DNA of 41,747 nt from the NCBI GenBank assembly GCA_964507325.1, contig CAZDQL010000055.1, positions 1 through 41,747 of the forward strand, in the 5' to 3' direction. A program made the position numbers and the translations under genes. The notes under the pieces were generated by a model, which worked only from the letters and a program-made list of their open reading frames with translations, did no database searches and was not told the origin of the DNA. Positions 26,029 to 33,206 of this stretch are shown piece by piece. Each line of letters opens with the position of its first letter. The first letter of the stretch is position 1. Source of the stretch: CAZDQL01 sp964507325. Its GTDB lineage: Bacteria; Planctomycetota; UBA1135; GCA-002686595.

Positions 26029-26625
26029 CTACCGCCGGGCCAGGCCGGTCCCGGTCGACGCCGCGACCAGATCCACCACCCGCCCCACCGGCGCGCCGTG
26101 CATACCGGGTCCGGCGATCACCAAGGTGCCCGGGAACGCCTCCAACTGCGCCACCAGGTTGGCGAATCCCTCCTCGTCCAGCGCCGCGAAGGGCTCGTCG
26201 AGCAGCAGCACCTCCGGGCCCCGGGCCAAGGCGCGGGCGATCGCCACCCGGCGGCGCTCTCCGCCGGAGAGGTCCGCGGCGCGGCGGTCGGCGAGGTGCC
26301 CGGCGCCGAGGCGGTCGAGCCACTCCTGGGCCTGGCGGCGCGGACGGCGCGCCAGACCCAGGGCGTAGGCCACGTTGTCGCGCGCGGTGCCGCGGAAGAA
26401 GTAGGGGCGCTGGTGCACCAGCACCGTGCGGCCAGGGGGAGGGGCCCCCTGCAGGCGCCCGGCGCTCGGCTCGAGCAGGCCCGCCAGGATGCGCAGCAGG
26501 GTCGACTTGCCGGACCCGTTGGGGCCGCGGATCCCCAGGTGCTCCCCCGCCGCGATCTCCAGGGTGGTGGGGGAGAGGGCCTGGACCGTCCCGAAGCGCA
26601 TCTCGATCGCCTCCAGCCGGATCAC
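26029..26625 (-). CDS. tupC: Tungstate ABC transporter ATP-binding protein
   Basis: A 198-residue ABC ATPase with Walker A GPNGSGKST, Q-loop VHQRPYFF, signature DLSGGERRRVAIARAL and Walker B EVLLLDEPFAALDEEG. It is shorter than most ABC ATPases (about 230-250) and ends soon after the switch region, where the His position reads VIAGPGMHG instead of a canonical H-loop. The GTG start at 26625 forms a GTGA overlap with tupB. Substrate assignment to tungstate rests on the linked TupA. Together with tupB and tupA it would import the tungsten needed by the BamB enzyme encoded nearby. Confidence 0.88.
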   Translation of the reverse strand: MIRLEAIEMRFGTVQALSPTTLEIAAGEHLGIRGPNGSGKSTLLRILAGLLEPSAGRLQGAPPPGRTVLVHQRPYFFRGTARDNVAYALGLARRPRRQAQEWLDRLGAGHLADRRAADLSGGERRRVAIARALARGPEVLLLDEPFAALDEEGFANLVAQLEAFPGTLVIAGPGMHGAPVGRVVDLVAASTGTGLARR

Positions 26626-27317
26626 GTCGTCGTCTCCCGCGAAAGGCGGTGGGCCAGATAGGCCACCGTGACCGAGAGGACCATCAAGACGATGCCGCAG
26701 GCCAGACCGCGCCCGAAGCTGCCTTTGGCGAGCTCGTGGCTGATGGTGGCCGACAGGGTGCGCGTGCGCAGCTCGAGGCTGCCGCCGACGGTGATGGCGA
26801 TCCCGAGCTCCGAGAAGCAGCGGGCGTAGGCGGCGAGATAGGCGGCCACCAGCGCCACGCGCGCCTCGCTCATCACCGCCCACAGGGTGCGCAGGGGTCC
26901 CGCGCCCAGGGTGCGCGCGGTCTCCGGCACGCGCGGGTCGATCGCCGCCACCGCCCCGTGGGTCAGGGCGGCGATCATCGGCAGGGCCAGGATCAGCTCG
27001 CCGGCCACGATGGCGGTCTTGGTGTAGAGCAGGTCGAGGCCCCCGAGCAGTCCCGAGCGGGAGAGGAGGGAGTAGACGATCAGCCCCACCACGATCGTCG
27101 GCGCGAACATCCCCAGCCGCATCAGGAAGACCGCCAGTCCGGAGCCGTCGCGGCGCACGAGCCCCAGCCAGGTGCCGAAGGGCAGGGCCACGATCGCCGC
27201 CAGGGTCACGGCGAGGGTCGTGCACGTCAGGGTGACCGCGATGGCGTGGAAGAGCCGCGGGTCACCCGCGACGACCAGCCGCCACGCCTCCGTGAAGCCT
27301 TCGATGAGGAGCTGCAA
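26622..27317 (-). CDS. tupB: Tungstate ABC transporter permease
   Basis: A 231-residue inner-membrane permease with about five or six helices and the binding-protein-dependent transport (EAA) loop, ALTHGAVAAIDPRVPETARTLGAGPLRTLWAVMSEAR. The TupB-type end SELGIAITVGGSLELRTRTLSATIS...GSFGRGLACGIVLM is typical. It starts at a TTG (27317), supported by GGGGGAG nine bases upstream, six bases after the tupA stop. It overlaps tupC by four bases. The TTG start is unusual but no in-frame ATG or GTG lies between it and the tupA stop. Confidence 0.9.
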   Translation of the reverse strand: MQLLIEGFTEAWRLVVAGDPRLFHAIAVTLTCTTLAVTLAAIVALPFGTWLGLVRRDGSGLAVFLMRLGMFAPTIVVGLIVYSLLSRSGLLGGLDLLYTKTAIVAGELILALPMIAALTHGAVAAIDPRVPETARTLGAGPLRTLWAVMSEARVALVAAYLAAYARCFSELGIAITVGGSLELRTRTLSATISHELAKGSFGRGLACGIVLMVLSVTVAYLAHRLSRETTT

Positions 27318-27323
27318 GGGCGA

Positions 27324-28139
27324 TCACTCCCCCTCGTGGGGGTGGAAGAGGACCTCTCCCCCGATGCGGAAGTCGCCGATGCGCCGGCGCCCCTCGGGGG
27401 AGGTCAGGTAGTCGAGGAGCTTGCGCGCCGCAGCGACCTGCACGTGCGGGTGTCGGGCGGGGTTCACGATCATCGCGCCGTAGGGATTGCGCAGCGCGGG
27501 GTCCCCTTCGACCGCCACCACCAGGTCGATCTCCCCGGCGTAGGCCAGGTAGGTGCCGCGGTCGGAGAGGACGTAGGCCCGCTTCTGGTAGGCCATGTTG
27601 ATGCAAGCACCCATCCCCTGCCCGGCCACCAGGTAGGCGTCCCAGGTGGGGAGGCCGCCCGCCTCTTCCCAGAGGCTGCGCTCGCGGATGTGGGTTCCCG
27701 AGTCGTCACCGCGCGAGACGAAGGTCGCCCCGGCCTCGGCGATCCTGGCCAGCGCCGCGGAGCCGTCGTCCATCCCCGCGACCCCCGCCGGATCCCCGGG
27801 CGGACCCAGGATGACGAAGTCGTTCCACATGATCTCGCGGTGGTCGATGCCGTGGCCCTCGGCGATGAACTCCTCCTCGCGCGAGCGTGCGTGGACGAGC
27901 AGCAGGTCGACGTCGCCCTTCTCCCCGAGGCGCAGGGCCGCGCCCGTTCCGACGGCGATGCGCTCGATGCGGATCCCCTCCCGCTCCTGGAAGGGGGGCA
28001 GGATCTCCGCCAGGAGCCCGGAGTTCTCCGTGCTGGTCGTCGTGCCCAGGCGCAGGCGGACCGATTCCGCGCTCGACTCACCGCAGGCGCAGAGCCCGGC
28101 GACGGTCAGCAGGGCGTAGAGGGTGAGGGGGGGCTGCAT
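27324..28139 (-). CDS. tupA: Tungstate-binding lipoprotein
   Basis: A 271-residue periplasmic oxyanion-binding lipoprotein. Signal and lipobox: LTVAGLCACGES. TupA-type binding signatures are LGTTTSTENSGLLAEILP near residue 31, HGIDHREIMWNDFVILGPPGDPAGV and FVSRGDDSGTHIRERSLW; the TTTS and SRGDDSGTH loops hold the anion in this family and distinguish it from molybdate ModA. First gene of a tupA-tupB-tupC operon, divergent from the small membrane protein at 28232 with 92 bases between them. Its position next to a tungsten enzyme cluster supports tungstate over molybdate. Confidence 0.93.
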   Translation of the reverse strand: MQPPLTLYALLTVAGLCACGESSAESVRLRLGTTTSTENSGLLAEILPPFQEREGIRIERIAVGTGAALRLGEKGDVDLLLVHARSREEEFIAEGHGIDHREIMWNDFVILGPPGDPAGVAGMDDGSAALARIAEAGATFVSRGDDSGTHIRERSLWEEAGGLPTWDAYLVAGQGMGACINMAYQKRAYVLSDRGTYLAYAGEIDLVVAVEGDPALRNPYGAMIVNPARHPHVQVAAARKLLDYLTSPEGRRRIGDFRIGGEVLFHPHEGE

Positions 28140-28231
28140 CCCCGGACCGTACCGGGCGGCGCGGGTTCGGCCAACCGGGGCGATCGCAGAGGGCTGGTCT
28201 TCCGCCGCGCCCGGGGCTACCGTGCCCCTGG

Positions 28232-28678
28232 ATGAAGCAGCCGAAGCCCCTCCCCAGCGGCCCTTTCTTCCGCCTCCTGATCCCCGAAGAGCCGCGCAAC
28301 TTCCCCGGCGAGCGCTGGGTCAAGATCACCGCCCGCGGGCTGCACGTCGTCCTGGCCGGGATCTACCTGGGGGCGCTCGTCTTCGAGGTGGACGCCGCGA
28401 CCCGCACACCCTGGTTCCTGGCGACGCTCTTCTCCGGTCTGGCGATGCTGTGCGTGGACCTCTACGGCAGCGGCGCCTTCCTGCTCCAGACGCGGGGCCT
28501 CGTGTTGGGGACCAAACTGGTGCTACTCGCCCTGCTGCCGACCTTCGGGGACGCCGCGGTGTGGGTGCTGGCCTGGGTGGCCTTCTTCTCCGTCATCTCC
28601 AGCCACGCCTCGTCGAAGTTCCGCTACTTCCTGATCTGGGGGCGGGGGCGCATCAAGGCGTCGGAGACGAGGGGTTGA
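28232..28678 (+). CDS. Small four-helix membrane protein, function unknown
   Basis: A 148-residue protein with a soluble ~40-residue N-terminus (FFRLLIPEEPRNFPGERWVKITARG) and four predicted membrane helices: LHVVLAGIYLGALVFEV, FLATLFSGLAMLCVDLYGSGAFLL, LVLGTKLVLLALLP and AAVWVLAWVAFFSVISSHASS. It ends in a basic cytoplasmic tail. I recognise no named family. It lies between the divergent tup operon and the tetR-bam operon, so a link with tungstate uptake or with aromatic metabolism is possible but not shown. Genuine coding is supported by helix pattern and codon structure. Confidence 0.75.
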   Translation: MKQPKPLPSGPFFRLLIPEEPRNFPGERWVKITARGLHVVLAGIYLGALVFEVDAATRTPWFLATLFSGLAMLCVDLYGSGAFLLQTRGLVLGTKLVLLALLPTFGDAAVWVLAWVAFFSVISSHASSKFRYFLIWGRGRIKASETRG

Positions 28679-28736
28679 CCGGGCCGGAAGGGGGTCCTCC
28701 GTCCTTCGACCCCCCCTGCATGCGTACTGCGCGCCG

Positions 28737-28765
28737 TTGAAGGGCCCCCTCCCGGCGAATACATT
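28737..28765 (+). promoter_or_regulatory. Predicted promoter of the tetR-bam operon
   Basis: TTGAAG (28737-28742) and TACATT (28760-28765) are spaced by exactly 17 bases, each with four of six consensus matches. Transcription would start near 28771-28774, a few bases before the palindrome at 28780. Confidence 0.5.
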
Positions 28766-28779
28766 CCAGGCAGAGTTCC

Positions 28780-28793
28780 CGAACGGACGTTCG
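28780..28793. promoter_or_regulatory. Palindromic candidate operator for the TetR-family regulator
   Basis: CGAACG and CGTTCG are perfect inverted half-sites around GA, placed between the predicted transcription start and the regulator ATG at 28799. TetR-family proteins commonly bind such palindromes over their own promoter. Autorepression relieved by an aromatic acyl-CoA is a guess from context. Confidence 0.45.
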
Positions 28794-28798
28794 ATCGG

Positions 28799-29440
28799 AT
28801 GCCCCTACTCGCGAACCCAAGTGGGCGGACACCCGCCTTCGACAGCCGGCGGCACCAGGTGTTGGCCGCGGCGGCGCGGGTCTTCTGCGCGGTGGGGTAC
28901 GACCGGGCCTCGATGCGGCGCATCGCCGCGGAGGCCGAAGCCAGCCTGGCGGGGCTCTACCACTACGTGGCGGGCAAGCAGGAGCTGCTCCACTCGATCC
29001 AGCTCCACACCTTCGAGTCCCTCCTGGCGGGGCTCGAGGAGAGCGTCTCGGGGCTCTCCGATCCCCGGCAGCGCCTCGCCGCGGCCGTCAGCAATCACGT
29101 GCGCCACTTCGGCGAGAACATGCACGAGCTCAAGGTCTGTGCCCGCGAGCTGGAGACCCTCGAGGGCCAGGCTTACGACGAGGTCCACGCGCGGCGGCGC
29201 GCCTACTTCGAGGCGTTCCACGGGCTCGTCAAGGAGCTGCAGCCGCGCGGCGGCGACGCGAGCGACTCCTGGCTCGCCACCGCCAACCTGTTCGGGATGC
29301 TGAACTGGTTCTACCAGTGGTACGACCCGGAGCGGTCGCGGGTGAGTCTCGACGACCTCGCCGCGCAGCAGACCGCGCTCTTCTTGGATGGCTACGTCGC
29401 CCCCGCCGGCGCTGAAGACGAGAGCAGAGGGAAGGCATGA
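28799..29440 (+). CDS. TetR/AcrR-family transcriptional regulator
   Basis: A 213-residue regulator. The N-terminal HTH reads RRHQVLAAAARVFCAVGYDRASMRRIAAEAEASLAGLYHYVAGKQELLHSI, typical of TetR; the C-terminal ~140 residues form the ligand-binding, dimerising helical domain and resemble acyl-CoA-responsive members (NMHELKVCARELETLEG, FGMLNWFYQWYDP). The stop overlaps the bamB start (ATGA), so it is the first gene of the bam operon and probably its regulator. A promoter and a palindrome are visible just upstream. The known Geobacter bam genes are under other regulators (two-component BamVW, as I recall), so a cotranscribed TetR protein would be a different control scheme. Confidence 0.88.
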   Translation: MPLLANPSGRTPAFDSRRHQVLAAAARVFCAVGYDRASMRRIAAEAEASLAGLYHYVAGKQELLHSIQLHTFESLLAGLEESVSGLSDPRQRLAAAVSNHVRHFGENMHELKVCARELETLEGQAYDEVHARRRAYFEAFHGLVKELQPRGGDASDSWLATANLFGMLNWFYQWYDPERSRVSLDDLAAQQTALFLDGYVAPAGAEDESRGKA

Positions 29441-31455
29441 GATACGCAGAGGTCGGATTCAATCTCGAGGTCGACCTGACCCGCGGCAGCATCGAGCGCG
29501 TGGCCACCGACCCGGAGCTCGCGGCCCTCCATCTCGGAGGACTGGGCAGCAACGCCAAGCTCTTCTGGGAGCGCGTGCCCCCCGAGGTCGGTCACTTCGA
29601 CCCGGAGAACCTGCTCATCTTCGGTGCCGGTCTCCTGGTGGGGACCCCCGCGCCGAGCTGCAACCGCACCATCGTCTCCTCCATCTCCCCCCAGACGCGC
29701 CTCTTCGGGTACTCGATGATGGGGGGCTTCTTCGGCCCCGAGCTGAAGCGCGCCGGCTACGACAAGATCGTCATCCGGGGCAAGTCGCCCAAGCTGGTCT
29801 ACCTGTGGATCCAGGACGACAAGGTGGAGCTGAGGGACGCCGAGATCCTGCGCGGCCTGGGCTCGATGGAGGTGGCCGAGGTGATCCGGCAGGAGCTGGA
29901 CGACCCCGACGCCGCCGTGGCCTCGATCGGCCTGGCGGGGGAGAACCGCGTCTTCTTCGCCTCGATCGAGCAGGGCCGCTCCAGCGCCAGCCGCCTCGGC
30001 CTGGGGGCGGTGATGGGGGACAAGAACCTCAAGGCGATCGCCGTGCGCGGGTCGGGGGACATCAACATCGCCCGGCCGGCGGAGTTCATCCAGCTCTGCA
30101 ACGAGGCGCTGGGCTTCATCAGGCATCGCAACGAGAACCCCCTCACCGGCGTGATGCCGATCATGGCGGGCCTCGGCTCGCCCCAGGAGATGGTGGTCCA
30201 CGACGAGCAGTGGCACACCGAGAACTTCGTCTGGGGCAACGCCCGAGTGCGCCGCAAGGGCTTCTGGACCCCGGAGATCGAGGAGCAGTGGACCAGCACG
30301 ATGGAGTCGATGCGCACCCGACTCCTGAGCTGCTTCAACTGCCCCATGAAATGCGGTGCGGCCATCTCCGTCGACACGCGCATGTGCTCGTACATGATGA
30401 AGTGCTTCTCGAAGCTGACTTACACCATGGGGGCCTTCTCGGATCTGGACTTCGGTCTGCGCATCGCCCAGAAGGCCACCGAGCACGGAGTGGACGCCTT
30501 CAGCGCGCCGCAGACGATGGCCTTCGCCCTCGAGCTGCTCGAGGCCGGCATCCTGACCGACGAGGACTTCCCGGGGATGCCGGAGGACAACGAGGGGCGC
30601 TTCTACTGGCTCCTGGACCACATCGTGCGCCGCGAGGGGATCGGCGACGTGCTGGCGGACGGCACCTACTGGGCGGCGCTGAAGATCGGCAAGGGCGCCA
30701 TGGAGTACGCCCACAACACGATCAAGAAGACGGAGCAGCTGCCCCTGAAGCTGGGGATGCTGAACCAGATGTACTTCCTGATGTACTGCACCGGGGAGAA
30801 GGCCAACATCACCCAGATCGAGGGCAACTTCCCCCAGGCCCCCTTCCCCACGCGAGAGGAGCGCGAGGAGTTCACCAAGGACTGGCCCCAGGTTCCCGAC
30901 GAGCGCTACAAGCAGTGGTTCATCGAGTGGGAGCTGCGCGGCGAGTACTCGATCCCAAACTACCCCGACGTGGACGCCAGCTGTGAGCTGGTGAACTGGC
31001 AGGAGAAGCTGCACTACATCGACGACAGCACGGGGATGTGCGCCGGGCTCTCCTCCTTCCCCTACAAGCCCCCCTTCCACCTCCACAACCAGCCCCCGCT
31101 GATCTCCTCCGGGGTGGGGCTGGACCTGGACGAGGAATCCCTGAGCCACGTCACCAGGCGCAACCGCAACCTGGTGCGCGCCTGCAACATCCGGCGCGGG
31201 ATGCGGCGCGAGGACGAGAAGCCACCCGAGGACCACTGGAAGCGACGCTTCCCCGAGCTCGAGGAGAAGCTGCTCGACGAGTACTACAAGTACAAGGGCT
31301 GGAACAACGACGGCATCCCCACCCTGGCCACCCTGCACGAGCTGGGTCTCGACTACGTGGCGCAGGACTTCCTGGAGCGCGGCATCCTGAACGAAGAGGA
31401 CGAGGCCTCCGCCGTGAGCGCCGCCGAGTCCGCCGACGGAGGGAGCGAAGCGTGA
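29437..31455 (+). CDS. bamB: Class II benzoyl-CoA reductase, tungsten-bearing subunit BamB
   Basis: A 672-residue member of the aldehyde:ferredoxin oxidoreductase family. It carries a bis-tungstopterin and one [4Fe-4S] cluster and reduces benzoyl-CoA to the 1,5-dienoyl-CoA. The N-terminus (MRYAEVGFNLEVDLTRGSIERVATDP) and whole length follow BamB of Geobacter rather than ordinary AOR. Cluster cysteines C299, C302, C306 and distal C535 (TGMCAG) are present. The residues I recall as important in the BamB structure, E251, H255, H260 and the tungsten ligand Cys near 322, fall at E251, H255, H260 and C323 here, so the active site appears intact. The ATG overlaps the regulator gene; the stop overlaps bamC (GTGA). 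A different arylcarboxyl-CoA as substrate remains possible. Confidence 0.93.
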   Translation: MRYAEVGFNLEVDLTRGSIERVATDPELAALHLGGLGSNAKLFWERVPPEVGHFDPENLLIFGAGLLVGTPAPSCNRTIVSSISPQTRLFGYSMMGGFFGPELKRAGYDKIVIRGKSPKLVYLWIQDDKVELRDAEILRGLGSMEVAEVIRQELDDPDAAVASIGLAGENRVFFASIEQGRSSASRLGLGAVMGDKNLKAIAVRGSGDINIARPAEFIQLCNEALGFIRHRNENPLTGVMPIMAGLGSPQEMVVHDEQWHTENFVWGNARVRRKGFWTPEIEEQWTSTMESMRTRLLSCFNCPMKCGAAISVDTRMCSYMMKCFSKLTYTMGAFSDLDFGLRIAQKATEHGVDAFSAPQTMAFALELLEAGILTDEDFPGMPEDNEGRFYWLLDHIVRREGIGDVLADGTYWAALKIGKGAMEYAHNTIKKTEQLPLKLGMLNQMYFLMYCTGEKANITQIEGNFPQAPFPTREEREEFTKDWPQVPDERYKQWFIEWELRGEYSIPNYPDVDASCELVNWQEKLHYIDDSTGMCAGLSSFPYKPPFHLHNQPPLISSGVGLDLDEESLSHVTRRNRNLVRACNIRRGMRREDEKPPEDHWKRRFPELEEKLLDEYYKYKGWNNDGIPTLATLHELGLDYVAQDFLERGILNEEDEASAVSAAESADGGSEA

Positions 31456-32000
31456 GCACTCCTGAGAAGAAGAAGATCGTCAAGCGCATCAGGATCGACG
31501 TCGACAAGTGCAACGGCTGTCGGGGGTGCGAGGTGATCTGCTCCGCCCTGCACGCCACGCCCCAGTACAGCAGCAACAACCCCGACCGCTCGCGCATCCG
31601 CGTGATCCGCGATCCCCTGGCGGACATCTACGTGCCCGTCTACGCCGGCGAGTACACCGCGGCCGAGTGCGCCGGCCGGGACGTGTACACGATCGACGGC
31701 AAGCAGTACGAGGAGTGCGCCTTCTGCCGCGCCTCCTGCCCCTCGCGGGACGTCTTCAAGGAGCCGGACTCCGGCTTGCCGCTGAAGTGCGACATGTGCG
31801 AGTCCGACCCCACCCTCGAGGAGCCGCTGTGCGTGCAGTGGTGCCTGGCGGACGCCCTGATCTACGAGGAGCGCGAGGTGGAGGAGGAGCAGGAAGCCCC
31901 GGCGCTGGAAGAGGTGGACGAGGGCCTGGAGGCCCTGGCCCACCGCCACGGCTGGTCGAAGGTGCTCGACGCCGTGGCCCGCATCTCCCCCAAGTCCTAG
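31452..32000 (+). CDS. bamC: Benzoyl-CoA reductase electron-transfer subunit BamC (poly-FeS)
   Basis: A 182-residue ferredoxin-like subunit. Cysteine motifs: CNGCRGCEVICSALH near residue 17, CAFCRASCP near 90, CDMCESDP near 113 and CVQWC near 125, enough for three or four [4Fe-4S] clusters in the pattern of DMSO-reductase-type or AOR-linked FeS subunits. It should sit next to BamB and pass electrons to its cluster. The GTG start at 31452 overlaps the bamB stop (GTGA). The C-terminal 45 residues are acidic and without cysteines. Four bases before bamD. Confidence 0.9.
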   Translation: MSTPEKKKIVKRIRIDVDKCNGCRGCEVICSALHATPQYSSNNPDRSRIRVIRDPLADIYVPVYAGEYTAAECAGRDVYTIDGKQYEECAFCRASCPSRDVFKEPDSGLPLKCDMCESDPTLEEPLCVQWCLADALIYEEREVEEEQEAPALEEVDEGLEALAHRHGWSKVLDAVARISPKS

Positions 32001-32003
32001 CGA

Positions 32004-33206
32004 TTGGCGAACGACGTGGAGACGATCAGCCCCTTCGCCGAGATCATCCAGGAGATCAAGGAGGCCGGTGGCGAGGCCTTCAAGTACTGCTACCAGTGTG
32101 GCAAGTGCGACGTGGTCTGCCCCTGGAACCGGGTCACGGACTTCAGCATCCGCAAGATCGTGCGCCAGGCCGCCCTCGGGGTGCCGGAGATCGAGCTGGA
32201 GGAGATCTGGCGCTGCACCACCTGCGGCAGCTGCCCCCAGCGCTGCCCGCGGGGGGTGGAGCAGATCGAGGTGGGGGTCGCCATCCGGCGCATCGCCTCC
32301 GCCTACGGCGTCTTCCCCGGCTGCGCCAGCGCCGTGCCCACCGCCAGCGGGAGCCTCACCAACGAAGGCAACCCGCTCGGGGAGGCGCGCGCTGAGCGCA
32401 CCGACTGGGCCGAGGGGCTGGCGGTCAAGCCCTTCGCCGAGGGGATGGAGATCCTCTACTTCGTCGGCTGCTACTACGCCTACGACCCGCGCAACAAGCA
32501 GGTGGCGGTCGCCACCGCCAAGCTGCTCCAGAAGGCGGGGGTCGACTTCGGCATCCTCGGCGAACGGGAGAACTGCTGCGGCGAGAGCATCCGCAAGGCG
32601 GGTGACGAGGAGACCTTCAAGGCGCTGGCCCGCGAGAACATCAAGGCCTTCGTCGACGCCGGGGTGCGGCGCATCCTGGTCTCCTCGCCCCACTGCTACC
32701 ACACCTTCAAGAACGAGTACTCCGAGTTCATGGTGAACCTGGAGGTGGTGCACGTCACCCAGTACCTGGCGGAGCTCGTCGCCGAAGGGCGGCTGGAGCT
32801 CCCCGACGAGGCGGCGGCCAACGGGGCGGCGACCAAGCGGGTCGCCTACCACGATCCCTGCTACCTGGGACGGCACAACGGGGTCTACGACGCACCCCGG
32901 GAGGTGCTGAGCCGCTTGCCGGGGATCGAGCTGGTGGAGCTTTGCGACTCGCGGGAGAAGAGCCTCTGCTGCGGCGGCGGCGGCGGACGCATCTGGATGC
33001 ACACCGACAAGGAGGAGCGCTTCGGCGACCTGCGCTTGGCCCAGGCCCAGGAGGTCGAGGCCGACCTGCTCGTCTCCTCCTGCCCCTACTGCCTCAGCAA
33101 CTTCGAGGAGAGCCGGCTCGGCCTGCCGGAGGAGGCTCCCCTGGCGATCAGCGACCTGACCGAGGTGGTCCTGGAGGCTCTGGAGGAAGGAGCCGCGACG
33201 CGATGA
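32004..33206 (+). CDS. bamD: Benzoyl-CoA reductase subunit BamD (heterodisulfide reductase HdrBC-like)
   Basis: A 400-residue FeS protein. Residues ~28-84 hold two HdrC-type [4Fe-4S] motifs (YCYQCGKCDVVCPWN and CTTCGSCPQRCPRG). Two CCG domains follow: VGCYYAYDP...ENCCGESIRKAGD and HDPCYLGRHNGVYDAP...SLCCGGGGGRIWM, the signature of the HdrB/HdrD non-cubane cluster site. In the Bam complex it belongs to the Hdr-like module thought to take part in flavin-based electron bifurcation. Start is TTG at 32004 (ANDVETISPFAEIIQEI), chosen by resemblance to other BamD N-termini; there is no good ribosome site. The stop overlaps bamE (ATGA). Confidence 0.91.
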   Translation: MANDVETISPFAEIIQEIKEAGGEAFKYCYQCGKCDVVCPWNRVTDFSIRKIVRQAALGVPEIELEEIWRCTTCGSCPQRCPRGVEQIEVGVAIRRIASAYGVFPGCASAVPTASGSLTNEGNPLGEARAERTDWAEGLAVKPFAEGMEILYFVGCYYAYDPRNKQVAVATAKLLQKAGVDFGILGERENCCGESIRKAGDEETFKALARENIKAFVDAGVRRILVSSPHCYHTFKNEYSEFMVNLEVVHVTQYLAELVAEGRLELPDEAAANGAATKRVAYHDPCYLGRHNGVYDAPREVLSRLPGIELVELCDSREKSLCCGGGGGRIWMHTDKEERFGDLRLAQAQEVEADLLVSSCPYCLSNFEESRLGLPEEAPLAISDLTEVVLEALEEGAATR

